In this document: one piece after another, positions 34,701 to 49,000 of the stretch
Layout: each line of letters starts with the position of its first letter
Position numbering within the stretch: the stretch's first letter is position 1
Assembly (NCBI RefSeq): GCF_902459465.1
Contig: NC_047066.1
Location: 8,807,047 to 8,871,046 of the forward strand
Source of the DNA: Asterias rubens
Lineage: Eukaryota; Echinodermata; Asteroidea; Forcipulatida; Asteriidae
Reading direction: 5' to 3'
DNA length: 64,000 bases
The notes under the pieces: model-generated
The model's database searches: none
What the model was told of the DNA's origin: nothing
The model's input: only the letters and a program-made list of their open reading frames with translations
Position numbers and translations under genes: made by a program

Positions 34701-37029
34701 CTATGAAAAGACAAAACATTGATAAAGATCTAAGACGAAGCATTCACCAGGCTAGTTCCCAAATTGCAGTACCTTATTACTCAAAACATAGTCCTACATC
34801 ACAGATCTTCTACAACAACGTAACATCAGACCAGGCCTTAGATTGTCATCATCATCACACATACTCTATGTTCCCAAAACTCGCTGGCAAGTTACAGAGA
34901 CCGTGCCTTTTTCCAGCTGCGCACCGCATCTCTGGAATCCCTTGCCAAACACAACCTCAAGACTCATCTGTTCAATTTGTCGGCTTGCTAGCTTCCGGCG
35001 CCTTTGAGTGGTACCATTCAAGACACTGTGTGCCTTATACATTTTATATTATTACTATTATTATTAACCCTGCTTGCAAGAGCAAAGCTTGCAGCTTTTT
35101 CTGCAGGCAGATGCCCCTACACTGACAAAGGTAACTTATTAACTGCAAACTTTGTTTCATTCAGCAGCTGTCTGAAACAAATTTCTTGAGGTTAAAGGAA
35201 CTTACTTGTTGAACTGTAGAATTTCCAGCCCATCCGGATAAGTGGTGTGCGTCGTCTGTGTTTCAGAGTAGTAATACATCTGGAAAGACAAAATGAGAAA
35301 GAGAGATTAAAATGTTATGGCAGGATAGTGAAAGCTGCTGTACGTCTAGCCAAGTTTATTTTTAATTATTGCCATTACCAAACGTATACCTTCCCTTTAA
35401 AATAAAAAGCAAAAGCAAATTTGTCAATTAGCTAGCCTGGTACTAAATAAATGTGACATAATACCATTATCTACAATAAGTAAAACAAAAAATAAACATG
35501 GTCATTATCAATTTCAATTTTCACTACTTGTTTAGAATTAGAATATTATGTAAACAAATTGTTACCACTCTTTGGTCCGGCATGATCTGTTTGATATCAC
35601 CATTGAAGAATGTAACGATGACAGACTGACCATCGGCGCTGATCTCCTTTCGGGTCTGGTTGCCGTAGGTGATAACTCGGCTACCGTCACCACGAATCTC
35701 CTCAATCTATCAACAGTTTCAAAATAGCATCATCAGGGAAGATAATTTATATTTCTGGTGTATTTATCATTATCATCACTGAAAAAGGTGACCCAAAGAC
35801 TAAAAAAAAATCATTAAAATATAACAAAATTAAAACAGTAGTACAAATCAGTGTAATACTGACAATAAAATAATGTGGATAATTTATTATTATAAAAGAG
35901 AAAACTATACAATATTAAAAGAAGAAAAAATCAGTGGGGAAAACAGAACAAAAACAGTGCATATCTTTGTCATGTGTAATCATTATCAAGAGGAATGAAA
36001 GATGCACACAACGAAAAATAAGAAAAAAAAAGAAAAAAAAATGCATTACAAATCTTTGTCTCACAAATAAGTTACTAAAATCAAACATGCACACAATAAA
36101 CTGTACAAAAAAGATATCAGAAACATATGATGCACCGCAATTCTTTGTCAAACATGAACACAAAACAAAACTGTGGAAAAAGAGCATGTCATAAACAAAT
36201 GCACTACAATTCTTTGTCAAACCAGAACACATAATAAACTGTGGAAAAAAGCATATCATTAACAAATGTACTACAATTCTTTGTCAAACATTAACACAAT
36301 AAACTGGAGGGGGGGATTGAAATAGCATATCAGACATGTCAGAAACAAATGCACTAGAATTCTATGTTGAAAGACTGTTGAATATGAACACAGAAAACTG
36401 TGGAAGAAAGAGCAAATCAGGAACACAAGTGCTACAAATAATTATTTGACAAAGACTCATCAACGTGAAAAACAACATGTACATAACAAAGCACTGAATA
36501 AATATTTGACCAGCAAGCTTGAACCCAGTTTCATAAAGCCTGTAAGCACAAATACTTGCTAAGCACAGAAAAATATTGCTTAGCAAAAAAAAACAGATTA
36601 CCAGCCAAAATAAAGTTTACACTTGGGCCCCACTCATCTTTTGCTAAGCAAAGAAATTTGTCTAGCAGTAATTTCTGCTTAACAGCTTCATAAAATTGGG
36701 CCTTGGTCTGTTTCTACAAACCAACCTTTCCATTCGGATGGTGAATCTCTTCCTCATCCTCCTCATTGTTATTATTGGACGACCGGTTTACCCCCAGGAC
36801 TCCCATTCCGCTGGGACTGACCGCAGCCTGAAGCGATGTCGACGCCACCCCTCTAGATGCTTCCAAACGCCCCTCATCACCCCTGACTGGACTGAAGAGA
36901 TCCATGGACTGGTCTGCCATCCCATTGTGGGGCTCATTCTTAGGGGAGTCTTCAAAGTCAAACCTCACGGAGCGCTTTCGCTGTGATGGTCTACGGGGCT
37001 TCGAGGAGAGTGGCATGTCATCATCGCTA
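28725..37029 (-). CDS. CENPJ: CENPJ 3' exons 16-20: TCP10_C (G-box) domain
   Basis: These five exons (37029-36726, 35706-35566, 35279-35206, 34217-34022, 28853-28725) encode the C-terminal domain that in known CPAP forms a free-standing antiparallel beta sheet and binds a conserved motif of STIL/Ana2. Strand repeats visible here include [39 protein letters not shown] and [13 protein letters not shown]. The upstream part of exon 16 is a low-complexity linker ([12 protein letters not shown], then an [10 protein letters not shown] acidic run). The final intron (28854-34021) is 5.2 kb and holds the 35-bp tandem array, a SINE and MITE copies; the other introns here are under 2 kb, except for the ~5 kb last one. 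Confidence 0.95.
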
Positions 37030-40000
37030 CTGCAAAATCAATATTGACCAAAGAACTACTCAAGGCTGAGCCTCACATTGCGTATCTGAAGACTTTATAA
37101 AGTCAAATTTGAGACCTTTTAAGACCTTTTTTAATGCCACCCTTAACAATGTTTAAGACTAAGCCAAATAAAGTAAATAAAGCAGGGTAAAACAACTTAA
37201 TGCACTCACACTTTATGGTATTTGTTTACACGAAGGGTAATTGGGCTCTTTTTGAGCTGCAGGAAATTCATTACACGCTGCATCTATTTTTATTTAAGAA
37301 TAACTTAATTTATAACTTTTAAATGCTTTTAATGCCCAAAATTTTAATAAATCAATTTTGGACTTTTCATTACTTTAAAGGATCCGTTCAAATTCTGTAA
37401 CAGTGTCCATCACAAACACGTTAGCGAAAAATGTATCGTAGCAGAGTAACAATCCAAAAAGACATTCAATATCCGCATTTTTATTTTCATTTTAAATTTT
37501 ACTGCATCTTGGAATGAACCCATTGGATGTTCAAAAGCAAGGCTAGGTATCCCGTAGATTCTAAGATACTGTGAAGCCTGCCCGTTCAAAATGGAACATT
37601 GCATAATCATCCTTAAAGACACTGGCGCCTTTGGTAATTGTCAAAGACCAGTCTCCTCACTTGGTGTAACTCAACATATTCATAAAATAACAAACCTGTG
37701 AAAATTTGCACTCAATTGTTTGTTGGAGTTGCAAGATAATAATGGAACAAAAAACACCCTTGTCACACAAAGTTGTCTGCTTTCAGATGCTTGCTTTCAC
37801 ACCTCAAAATTCTGAGGTCCAGAAATCAAGGTCTGAAATCGAGGTCTTCTTTCTCGAAAATTACGTTACTTCAGAGGGAGCCATTTCTCAGTGTTTTATA
37901 CTATCAACAGCTCTCCATTGCTTGTTACCAAGTAAGTTTTTATGCTAACAATTATTTTGAGTCATTACCAATAGTGTCCAGGGCCTTTAATCAAGACCTC
38001 TCAAACACATGTACCTTGCTTCTACAGCTGGTTTTACGCTCATACTGTCCGACCCTAAGTTTGGGTGGGATGTCTTCAGGCCCTCATGGTCTGATCTTTG
38101 ATGTGGGTGAGACATCTTCACCATCTGGCCATCTGATCTCGAAATGGACACCCCTCGGTGAGTCGACTTCAACCCTGGATCGCCAGACCGTGAATCCGAT
38201 GATTTCACAGCAACACCATCTGATTTTGAGGTGAGAGGACGGGTTGTTGGAGCAGGGCCAGCTCTGGGGTGTTCTTTCAGAGAGTCTCCTCTTGGACGTG
38301 ATGGATCCACGATGTCTTCCCCCTCTGATGGGTCCCCGATGATGGACAAGGGAGGCATCTTTTGTTTCATGATCACAGGAATCTGCTGCTTGGGCTTTTG
38401 AAGGTTTGCCTTGGCCTTCAATAACAGAAAAGATGGGCATAACAAATAATTTGTATGCAAATGTTCTGAAAAAATGCAACCGGCAAAAAGTGAAAATAAC
38501 TAAAAGTGCGTTTCACTTTTCTGGATATTTCTTCCACATACAGAAACGAATACAGTATCTTTTGAGACATGCCAAAGTTTACCATAGTCACTAAAGAAAC
38601 CAAATAGAACTTAAGTAGTGCGGTTGAAGGATTCTCAGATTTTCATCTGACAAGGACGGTAGGACCGCAACGACCTGGAAACCATGTACGACCTGGAAAC
38701 CATGACCTGCCATGCTAGAGTCTGTGTGGGGCACTGAACGGGACTTGTGTAGTGACCCCATAAGAAGAAGAATGAAGAAACATTTTTGTCTTGGCCTCCA
38801 ATTAATCCAAAAATGGGTAAATAGGACAGTTTTATTGCCGACACATTACACAAAATCCAGGCAAAAAATGCACAAGGCGTAGGATAAAAATCAACTGCCA
38901 CCAAGGGCTCATTGCTACATACATGTAGGCTTTGGGCTGAAACAGGGTTACCCCCTTCACAGTCCATTAGGATGAAGGCATGGTTATCATCCACTAGAAG
39001 CTTGGCTGGTAGAGGAGCAGTATGCAATACTTTCCCTACTTTTTACCGAGCAATCATGGTTGCTTCAGGGCACAAGCTTGGAATCCAACTCACACTGGCA
39101 ATGACTCCTCCAAAGGGAGTAAAAACACATCCTACAATACCTTGGCTCTCTCATCTTCTCTCTTCCATGCTTCAAGTCGCTGCTTTTCCAGCACCTTAAC
39201 TTCCTCCCTCAGCTCTGTACTCTCATTCTCCAGGATGTCGATGCGATCTCTGAGACGAGTGGAAGACGCTGTCCATCTCGTCTCTCGTCTACTCATCTCT
39301 TCTTGGAGATCCGACAACTGCAGACATTGGGCCATGCCACAAAAATATTTTAGAACGAATGCTCAACCTAATTTGAATGTTGATAACGTGCCTGTGCTGA
39401 TAGCGCTTTACATGTTTAAATTTATAGTTTTTTAAAACTGGTGGAAGCAAGATTTCGCGACGAATTAACCAGATCCATTTTAATGGGTTTTGATAATTTT
39501 TAGCCATGACATGACCCCACACTCACTGTGAATGAAGATGTGCATGTATGTATTCCTTGCAAGACAATTACAGGTTTATCTTTCTTGAATTGCGAGGTTG
39601 TTCTTTCTATCAATGGTCAGAAAAAGTAATCATAATTACTTGTCCTAACTTAGTACTAGCCTTAAGTTTTGAATAACCTCTAAAGAGTCATAGGACTAGT
39701 CGAAAGTTAGGACTATCTTTATGAAATTGACCCATGGTCTTGTTAAGAAAAAATAAAAGACACCTCCTTATAACTAAGAACAATCTTGTTGCAAAATAAA
39801 GGGAAAAAAGAAGAAGGTCTAAGGTTTACCTGATTCTTCAGCATCTCAATCTCCTCTCTATCTTTCTTGTCCGGAAGAGCTCTCGCAGCCTTCTGGTATT
39901 TCTCAAAAGTACGTTTTTCTTTCCTGCGGAAGAAGTTAAAGTTTCTCAAAATCAGTCCTTGAAACTAAATAGCTGAAATGCACAATATCTACTCCTGACA

Positions 40001-43000
40001 AGAAAAACCAACTGACAGCACTGAAAGTATGCAAATAAAACATGCATGCTTATTTATTATGCATGAATATTTAAATTAACTAAAGCAAAGAATTACCATG
40101 AAGTGCCATTTTACAGAAATTATCTCATGCAACGCGCTTCCCAGCCATCCTGCAAATCTAACTTAAACCTTTCACCCGCCTTGGGCTCAAATTAAGAAGC
40201 AAAAGCCAGGCAATGGGCCCCAGGCAATGGACCCAAGGCAAACCCATGTACACATCAAGCATGTGGATACATAGTTTACAAAACACTACATGATGTACAC
40301 GTCACGTACACGTCAATGCATCCAGACGGTCGAAAGTGCAAGCTGATATGTACGTCACCTTGGACCAACCATAACACAGATATGGAAAGCATGAGTCACA
40401 GCACATTTATCCTATGAAACCATTGTATCCAATGAAGTCATTGAGCCTGTAAAGACCGAGTCACACTGCAGCGATAACGGAAACGATAACGATAACGACG
40501 CAAAGAGAACGCATTATATTGGTTGAATTGCTCCACGCAGCATACGCCCACGCTTATTCAACCAGTGGAGGGCGTGCATTTTTAATGTTCTCGTTTTCGT
40601 TCTCGTTATCGAGGCCTGAGTGACCTGGCCTTAAGACCAGTGCCTGTATTTATCCAAGACAGAGGACCAGTCTAGATTGTGGTCACCTATCACGCCTATA
40701 GGCAAAAAGGCCTCTTAAGGGAGCTGAGGGAGTTAATGCTGAATTTGCATACATGCACATCATAAAGTGACATCATGTTTACTACATGCATAGTTCAATA
40801 AAGAACATTCAAGACAAAACATAGAAGCAAACGATATACAATGGATCTATATAAATTACAAAATATGACCCACACACATTTGGGCATTTCTCGGAAATAG
40901 TTTCAGGCAAAAAGATGAAGATAACCGTAAAAAAAAGTTGTTTTTTTTTCACCATGAAAATAAAAACCAGTGAAAAGATCAGAAGCTGACAGCAAGTGAA
41001 TGGTGACACAAACGACGAACCATAGAAACTTAGTGTTGTTCCAATTTAGGCGTTGAGTTTAAAGCTACTTACCATTTCTCATCTACGAAGTCATGTTTGT
41101 AAAAAGTTTAATAAAAACGATAACATTTTATAAGTTTTTATCTCTGATTAAAACAAAAATTCATAACAATATCTTTTAGGAGAAAAAAAAAGGAATTTTG
41201 GAGTGCCTTAACACTGGACACTATTGGTAATTGTCAAAGACCAGTCTTCTCACTTGGTGTATCTCAACATATGCACAAAATAACAAACCTGTGAAAATTT
41301 GAGCTCAATTGGTTGCGAGATAATAATGAAAGAAAAAACACCCTTGTCACACAAAGTTGTGTGCTTTCAGATGCTTGATTTCACACAGGGAGCCGTTTCT
41401 CACAATGTTTTATACTATCGACCTCTCCCTATTACTTGTTACCAAGTAAGGTTTTATGCTAATAGTTATTTTGAGTAATTACCAATAGTGTCCACTGTCT
41501 TTAAGCATCACTTAGTGACGCACATGAGCACTACGTGTATATCAAAAGTCATTATTACTATTATTATTGAAAACATATTCTCAAACAATTCTGGAACTTC
41601 AGACAAGAAAAACACTCCTCACCTCAATTTCTTCATTTCTTCGTCTTTGTATTCCTGGAGGCTGTTCAGCTCTTCCGCTTTTAATGTCTGAAAGTCAACG
41701 ACCTCTTTATCCAAAGCGGCGAGTCCCTGACAAAAGAAATGGTGAGAGTTAGAGAAGCGGTTAGACACCATTGATTTTGTTTTTTTGTATTTCAAACCTC
41801 TTGTGGTTCAACCTGCCCCCTCCCTCTACGCCCTCATCGTGCCACAACCAGGACTCGAACCCACACTCTACTGATTATCGACATCACCAGATTAGTTGCC
41901 AGTTGTAATCGGGTTCAGATGTCTTAACTACTGAAGCCATCCGTAAGCTTGATTGGTAATGAGAAGCAAGCTTGGTTTAAAGGGTTTTTATACCTTTTGT
42001 AGATCGTAGATCCAAGTTTTGGCAATGACATGAATCCCTACTCATTGTGAATGGAGATGTATTCTAATAAAGTTTTTAAGTCGTCAACTAAAAAGAAAAA
42101 TTTAAAATCAGAGAGTAATGTCTTATGAAGAGTCGCGTAAATACATTTGCACATGGTTAAATAAATTTTGTTTCCTGAGACGTAAACATATTTTTTGAGA
42201 CTTTGTGTCTTGTGTTGTACAAAAAGTACCCAAACCCATTACGCGGACATCACTCTTGCATCTCTATTGTTGCTTTCTTACCTTCTCCCTCTCTTGCCTC
42301 AGCTTGGCCAAGGCTGCGTTCTCTCGACGGAATTTGGCAATCTCCGCCTCCAACTCGCAAAGTTTCTCCTTGAGGAGTTTTGACTGGAGTCCCTCAGACG
42401 GTGAGGGTTCTTGGGCTTTTGGCTTTGCCGTTACCTGCATTTAAGAAAAAAAAAAATAAAAAATTCAACGGAATCATGATATCCCACGACACCAACTGCA
42501 GTTTTTAAAATAATAGTGGCTTCTAATATACATGTACATGGAGAGCACATATCGGTCTCTCAGTGACGCTCCTAGCGTTGTAACATACAGTATTTCCTGC
42601 AAGGTATGTGGGACTACATTTTAATTATGAGTCCTAATCCTTAGCACCATGTTATGGTTTACAAGGTGCTTTGGCGCACTATAATGCCAATCAAACCAGG
42701 AACACCTGGCGAACCCCAGTGCACTGGGTTCACATCGGTTAACAAAGGCACCATTATAAGTGTGTTGTTAAGTATTCCACATTATAACACCCAAGCAGAT
42801 CCTTGCCATTTGATTGGAGGATTGTCCGTCACTTGTTAGCAAATAAAAGTACTACTGCACGCTACGCCACTCAGGGTGCATTTTTCGTTCCATCCGAAAA
42901 GTACTATTAACATCACTGCGTGCTCGTGTCTTTGGTACGGCAGCAGTGTTACTACAAGGCACACACTAGGATTCGGCACCTGCGTGTCTCAAAATAGCTG

Positions 43001-46000
43001 TACAGAATGCACATTGTCAAACAGGCAGACCCCCAAAAGAAACGGGTGTAATTTTAATTTCACAATTAGAAATTGTAGGCCTACGCTTTGTTTATTTTGA
43101 AAGTTGTATCCTCCAATCAAAATGACAAACATCTACTTGGATGTTATATAAAACAAATAATGAATGTTATTTAATCGTGCAATAGTGCAAATATGTTCAT
43201 TCATTGAAAGATGGAATGTTACATTCAACACGGCCTGAGCCTCGTTGAATAGAACATTCCATCTTTCAACTCATGAACACATTCGCACCATTGCACTCAT
43301 GAACATTCATCATTTGTATACTAATCAGCCAATAAGTTTTGAAAACAAATTTTAAATCATTGGCCCCCCCCAAAAATGAAAACAACTAACAGAAACAAAG
43401 ACATGTTGTTCCGTGGCCGACGTACCTTCTCCTGACTCTGCTTCTGTACTGGTTTGAGCTTTGGGAAGAGTTTGGACACCAGACTGGATGTTGGAGGAGA
43501 GGCCATAGCATCTTGATGTGACGTTTCTCCTGATGATTCTTTTCGTCCATCGAGAATAGACCTGTGCCCTAAATTTCACACAAACAACACACAAAGTTAA
43601 TAATTTTCAAATTCATAACACACAAATAATTGTGGGAAACTATGTCAGTTTACAGAGCCTTTGTACAGCCACAATGAAAGCATGCCTCAACCACAATGCA
43701 AACAGCAAACCCGTAATATTAACGTAATAAAAACTGCTCATTTGGGGCACGGGTCTATTCATATGAAAAAATGCCTGACAAAATTTTGCACTTAAAAATC
43801 TCTTTCATCTCCTGAAACTGCCTCTATTGAAATGTTTATTGGTCCTGTGTGAAACCACGTTATTGACTTTTACTCTGTTAAATTTTCTGCAAACACATGT
43901 TTCTGTTTAGGGCTTCAAACTGTCAGGCAAACATCAATCGTATGCCAAAGCAAATTTGTTTTTTCCGTAAACAGAAGAAACTGACATTAAAGGCACTGAA
44001 CACGTTTGGTAATTTTCAAAGACCAATCTTTTCACTTGATGTATCCCAAACATAAGCATAAAATAACAAACCTGTTAAAATTTGAGCTCAATTGGTCATC
44101 CAAGTTGCGAAAAAATGGTGAAAGAAAACACACCCTTGTTGGACGAATTTGTGTGCTTTCAGATAGGAATAAAAGATTTTTGGCTATTATTATTTTAGTG
44201 AGAAATTACCTCTTTTCAAAATCTAAGCAACTTAGCAGGGAGCCGTTTCTCACAATGTTTTATACTATTAACAGCTCTCCTATGCTTGTAACAAAGTCAG
44301 TTAATATTTGTTTTGAGTAAATATCAAATGTGTACCTTCCCTTAAAGTTTGCTGTCTTTTATGGTGTTACATATTATTCCCATGAGATAATTTCGAACCT
44401 TTTCTGAACACTGCTGGTGGGGGTGTAGATGTTGCTGAAGGTGCTCCTGCAAGAATGACGCTAGCATCATCATCCTCCTCTTCCTCCCCATCATCCGAGC
44501 TCTCAGACACAACCTCCCCAAAGTCTCCCCAACTCTCATCATCCTCAAAGTCTACATCAACTGCATGGGAGGAGGTGGCAGCTTTCCTCTGCATCTCTCG
44601 ACTCGGTCTCTTGTCTTCATCCTCCATATCACTGTCTTCGTCTTCGCTGGCGTCTTCTCCGCCCTCTTCTGCAGCATCCCCTCGTTCTTCGTCTTTATCG
44701 CCGGTGTCAGCAGATTCCTCATCACCTTTAAGAATCTTCTCATCTTCATTTCCGGTTGCTGATTTTAACTGGTGTCCACCAGATGAACCTTGAGGGGCTA
44801 ATCTGACATTTCCTTGTCTCTGAGACATTGCGTCAGGTATTTGCTCGATTTCGTCTGAGTCTTCTTCCGTTGCACTTCCACCCGTCTTCCATGTTTTTCC
44901 TTCCTTGACAGGATCTCTCTCTTCCAGGCTGTGTCTGCTGTCATTATCGGTTAGCGTGCGATCTGCGTCGGCATAACTTTCATCATCAACCTGGTCATGT
45001 GCCCTGTCAGTTGACACTGGTTGAGGCGTAGGAGCAGATTTTATCAAATTGGACGGTCTGATTGGTCTCTGATGGGAATAAATTCAGCAGTGTAGAAAAC
45101 AAAATTACTTTCAATTACTAAATGGCCCGCTGCCAATGGCATAGTCTTGGTTCAAGACTGTCCAGTTTTTAATATCTCCCCATGATCAATTGCCACAAGA
45201 GGGCGCACTCTCACCATAGACAGCTAGGTTCTCGGAACAGGAGAATAGGGCCCTCTATTGGAGACGCTGTCAGCGACAGAAATTAACAGCGAGTGCCTTG
45301 AACCAAGACTACACATGGCAGTGAGGCTGAGAATAACTGACTAAGTTTTTGTCAAAAACTAATGAATAATCTTTTCTATTTCTCTGACCACAGACAACAC
45401 GCTTCTTCATATGAAGAAAAGAAAGAAAGGATGTTCTGCTTTACCTCCTTTTGCCGGAAGACTTGCTGCAAGGTTTTGACAACGACAGACGCATCACTGA
45501 AGAAGGAAGCGTTCTCATCTGCCGCTTCCTCAAGTAACTCAAACAAGTCCAGCTCATCCTTCTCTACCTACCAAGCAAACCACAAGACATAAAATAGAAC
45601 AAGAAACTATTAACGAGACAGTTTGATTAAAAAAAGTTTTAAATGGATGAGTTTAAAGACACTGGACAAAATTGGTAATTGTCAAAGACCAGTGCTCTCA
45701 CTTGGTCAATCTCAACATATGCACAATAACAAACCTGTGAAAATTTGAGCTCAATTGGTCGTCCAAGTTGCGAGATAATAATGAAAGAAGAAAAAACCCT
45801 TGTCACATGAAGTTGTGTGTGTTTAGATGGTTGATTTCGAGACCTCAAGTTCTAAGTCTGAGGTCTCGAAATCAAATTCATGGAAAATAAAAAACTACGT
45901 CACTTCAGAGGGAGCCATTTCTCACAATTTTTTATACGATCAACCTCTCCCCATTACTCTTCACCAAGTAAGGTTTTATGATGATCATTATTTTGAGTAA

Positions 46001-49000
46001 CTACCAATAGTGTCCACTGCCTTTAAATCATCTATCCAGGGGTACTTGAGCATCATTACCCCTAGTCATACAGCTATTTAAATTACAAGGACCATATCTG
46101 CTATCACTGACTCATACATCTAGCTGCATATTTATCCCTAGGTGAAGAGAAGCAATTATGGTTCATTATCTTGCTCATAAACACAAGTGTCATGACCGGG
46201 ATTCAAACCCACATCCTGATGACTTAGCCACCAAAGCTCGTGTCAGATTAAACCGCTTGGCCATGACACGCCATAAGACAAAATCAAAGTTAGGTGCGTT
46301 TCAAGTAACTACAAAAGAAATCACTGATAAATGTGTGAGAGACAGATATAAAACATGCCTCCAGTAATTTTTGGTTTAATAAACTTCTTAGTCAATTCCT
46401 TTAACTAGATCTTTTGATATCTAAATGAAATTGAGTGCCATCCACGTCAGGTTTCCTGGCTCATTTTTTGTTTCAATTCAACTCAGTAACGTTTATTTCA
46501 ATGCTCTCATCCGAAACAATAATGCAATTTTTTTTATAAATTACAAAATCAACATAGTTTGAGGTATGATTGATGAGGTACACAATGATTAAATAACCAG
46601 CAGCAATTTAATGACAACATTTAGGTAGAAAGGTTAAGCGAGATGCTCTTGATCCCTAACCTATGGACAGACAAACACTTAGTACAACTGTGGTAAAATA
46701 TGGTAAACGTGGAGGTAGGACAAATGAAGCAGACAATAAAAGTGTGAAACAAGGCCAATAACTTAAAATACACCGAAGTTTATACTTCGAACAGATACAT
46801 AGAAAAAAGAAGTTTACTGATCCTCAGTATCTAGGAGTGTCACATAAGAAACAAAGCTCATTGTTCGTTGTACAAAGTAAATAACTTTCTGAGAAAAAAA
46901 GATGTTTGAAAAAAAAATAGAACCCACCTCCTCATTGTGCTTCCGTTCCTGCATCCGTATCTGGAAGGACATCTCGATGGTATCGTCGTGGGCGGCGCCC
47001 TCTTTTGGCAAGTCGTGGTCAGGCATTTCCTCATTCGGCACTGCGTCCACTGTGATTGTAGGGTTGTTGCCTTGTCTTGCCATATCAGCAGAAGGCTTTG
47101 GCTGATTGGGTAGCTTTTCCCTGGACAAGGGATCGTGATGGCTGGTCTTTGAGGCTAAAGGAGGTTTAGAAGCCACTTTGCGTGCCATCTTAAAAAAACA
47201 AAGTGGAAACTTGTTCACCTTAACATCTTGTATGGCATTTATGATAAAATTGTTTTTAGCCAATATAGGCCTACACAAGTATTGTGTGCCACCATACGTG
47301 GGTAGGCACTATCCCATACATCTGAGGCTCATTTCTTTCACACATCACAAGTTTATGTTGACGCAACTTTGATGTACTCCCAGTGCACAAATACAGTGCC
47401 TAAGTTATATGCAAGCCAGTGCATGACACTTCTTTGATTAATTGTGCCCCAGCAATGAGAACGGAGGTAAAGGACATAATGACCTTTTAAAAACGGATAA
47501 CAACCCATTTTTTGTAAGGTCTTTTTTTAATATTCGGCTACATGACTGTTTATGTTTTTGAAGGTTTTCATGATCAATAAATTATTACAAGTATTGTTAT
47601 TTTTTTCATTTGTGGAAGGGTATCAAACACAGTAGTGATGTACACCGTTTTAACGTGAGATTACAGACTTCGAACTTGACCTTGACTTAACATGGTGTGC
47701 TATTACAAATCAATTTGCCTAAAATAAAGAGTATGAAAAATCAGCCATTTTAATCGGCCTTAGACACTGATCGATTCTGAATAATTATGAGAACAGTTTT
47801 CAAGAAGTCATTTTTAGGGAAACGTTTTTCACACTGCACAGGCTTGTACTTTTTATACTTTTTATAATTGCACATGTGACTCTTGCACTTTACTTTTATC
47901 ATGCGAGCAACATTGAAGAATAGGTTTGGTTTCCTTTTCACATCCTCAGATACCTGGACAACCATCTTAACTCACCTGAGGTGGCTCTTCTTTCCTTTCT
48001 CTGGCGCTCCTCTTTTTCTTTTCATCACCCTTCTTCGTCTCCCGCGTCTCTGGCTTCAGCAAGGTCAACTTCTTTGAGACACCGGATGCCTGCTTCTGGC
48101 GACCCCCAGCCTCGACTGGCTTTGCAGACCATTCATCTCTACCATCAGTCTTAGAAGACTTATTACCGGGAGGCAATGATGATGGACCTCTTTGGGCCGT
48201 TCTTGAAGATGGAGGTCTGGGTGGTTTCTTTGAGACGACGCCAAAGCGGGCTGTGCCTGAGCCTTTGCGGAGGAACTCACGCCTGGGGCTGTCACATGGA
48301 GAATCTTGGGGATGATTTTGAACAGCAGGCTGATTCTGAAGGGAGAAGAATCAAATTTTTTGTTGTTTTAGAAATCTTGATGATTTTATTGTCATCATTG
48401 ATAACCGCAAACCGACACAAATCTGTCTCTCAGGCAGTAAGCATGGTTCAAACATTTGTTGTGGGGTGTCCTGGTCGTGCAGGGGACTCAAGTTCAGTAG
48501 TTTAAAAGAATGTGGGTTCGAATCCTGGCCTGGTCAGTCACAACACCTGTGTTCTTGATAGCAATTTTATTTTATAATAATTGCATCCCTCCACTCAGGA
48601 GTACAAATGCATACCATCAAGAACTGGAAAGTAACCTGCAATGGATTGGCCATCCTGTCCAGGGGGAATAGACAAATATTTGGTTTGCGGTAACACCATG
48701 TGTGTATCTACTTTCCGGGTAGAGTTTGTTTTTAGAGAACTGTCTTTCTTTATTCTACGCCTGCAGAGTAGATTTATCAGATGCTCCGGAGACTTCTCAG
48801 TTCTGAAAAGGTATGGAAAATTGGCGGGACTACCACTTTAGCTTATAGGATCGTTATTAACTGCACTACCGCAAAGTGAGCACTACGTTGACAATAACTA
48901 TAAATGGTGATCCTGCCTTTAACTGAAACACTAATGGAAGAAAAAGCTGAATAAATACCGTTGACTCTGATTCTGCCTTGAGCTTGAGTTCTAACAACTC

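Noticed and set aside
41070..41110. Candidate extra CENPJ exon (CTTACCATTTCTCATCTACG looks like a minus-strand donor)
   Set aside because: Exon 41726-41623 joins to 39923-39830 in phase and reproduces the conserved [14 protein letters not shown] sequence, so no exon fits between.
46190..46275. Possible tRNA-Leu/Ser gene on the minus strand
   Set aside because: A and B boxes are present, but the anticodon arm and CCA-side stem are imperfect and SINE body sequence follows.
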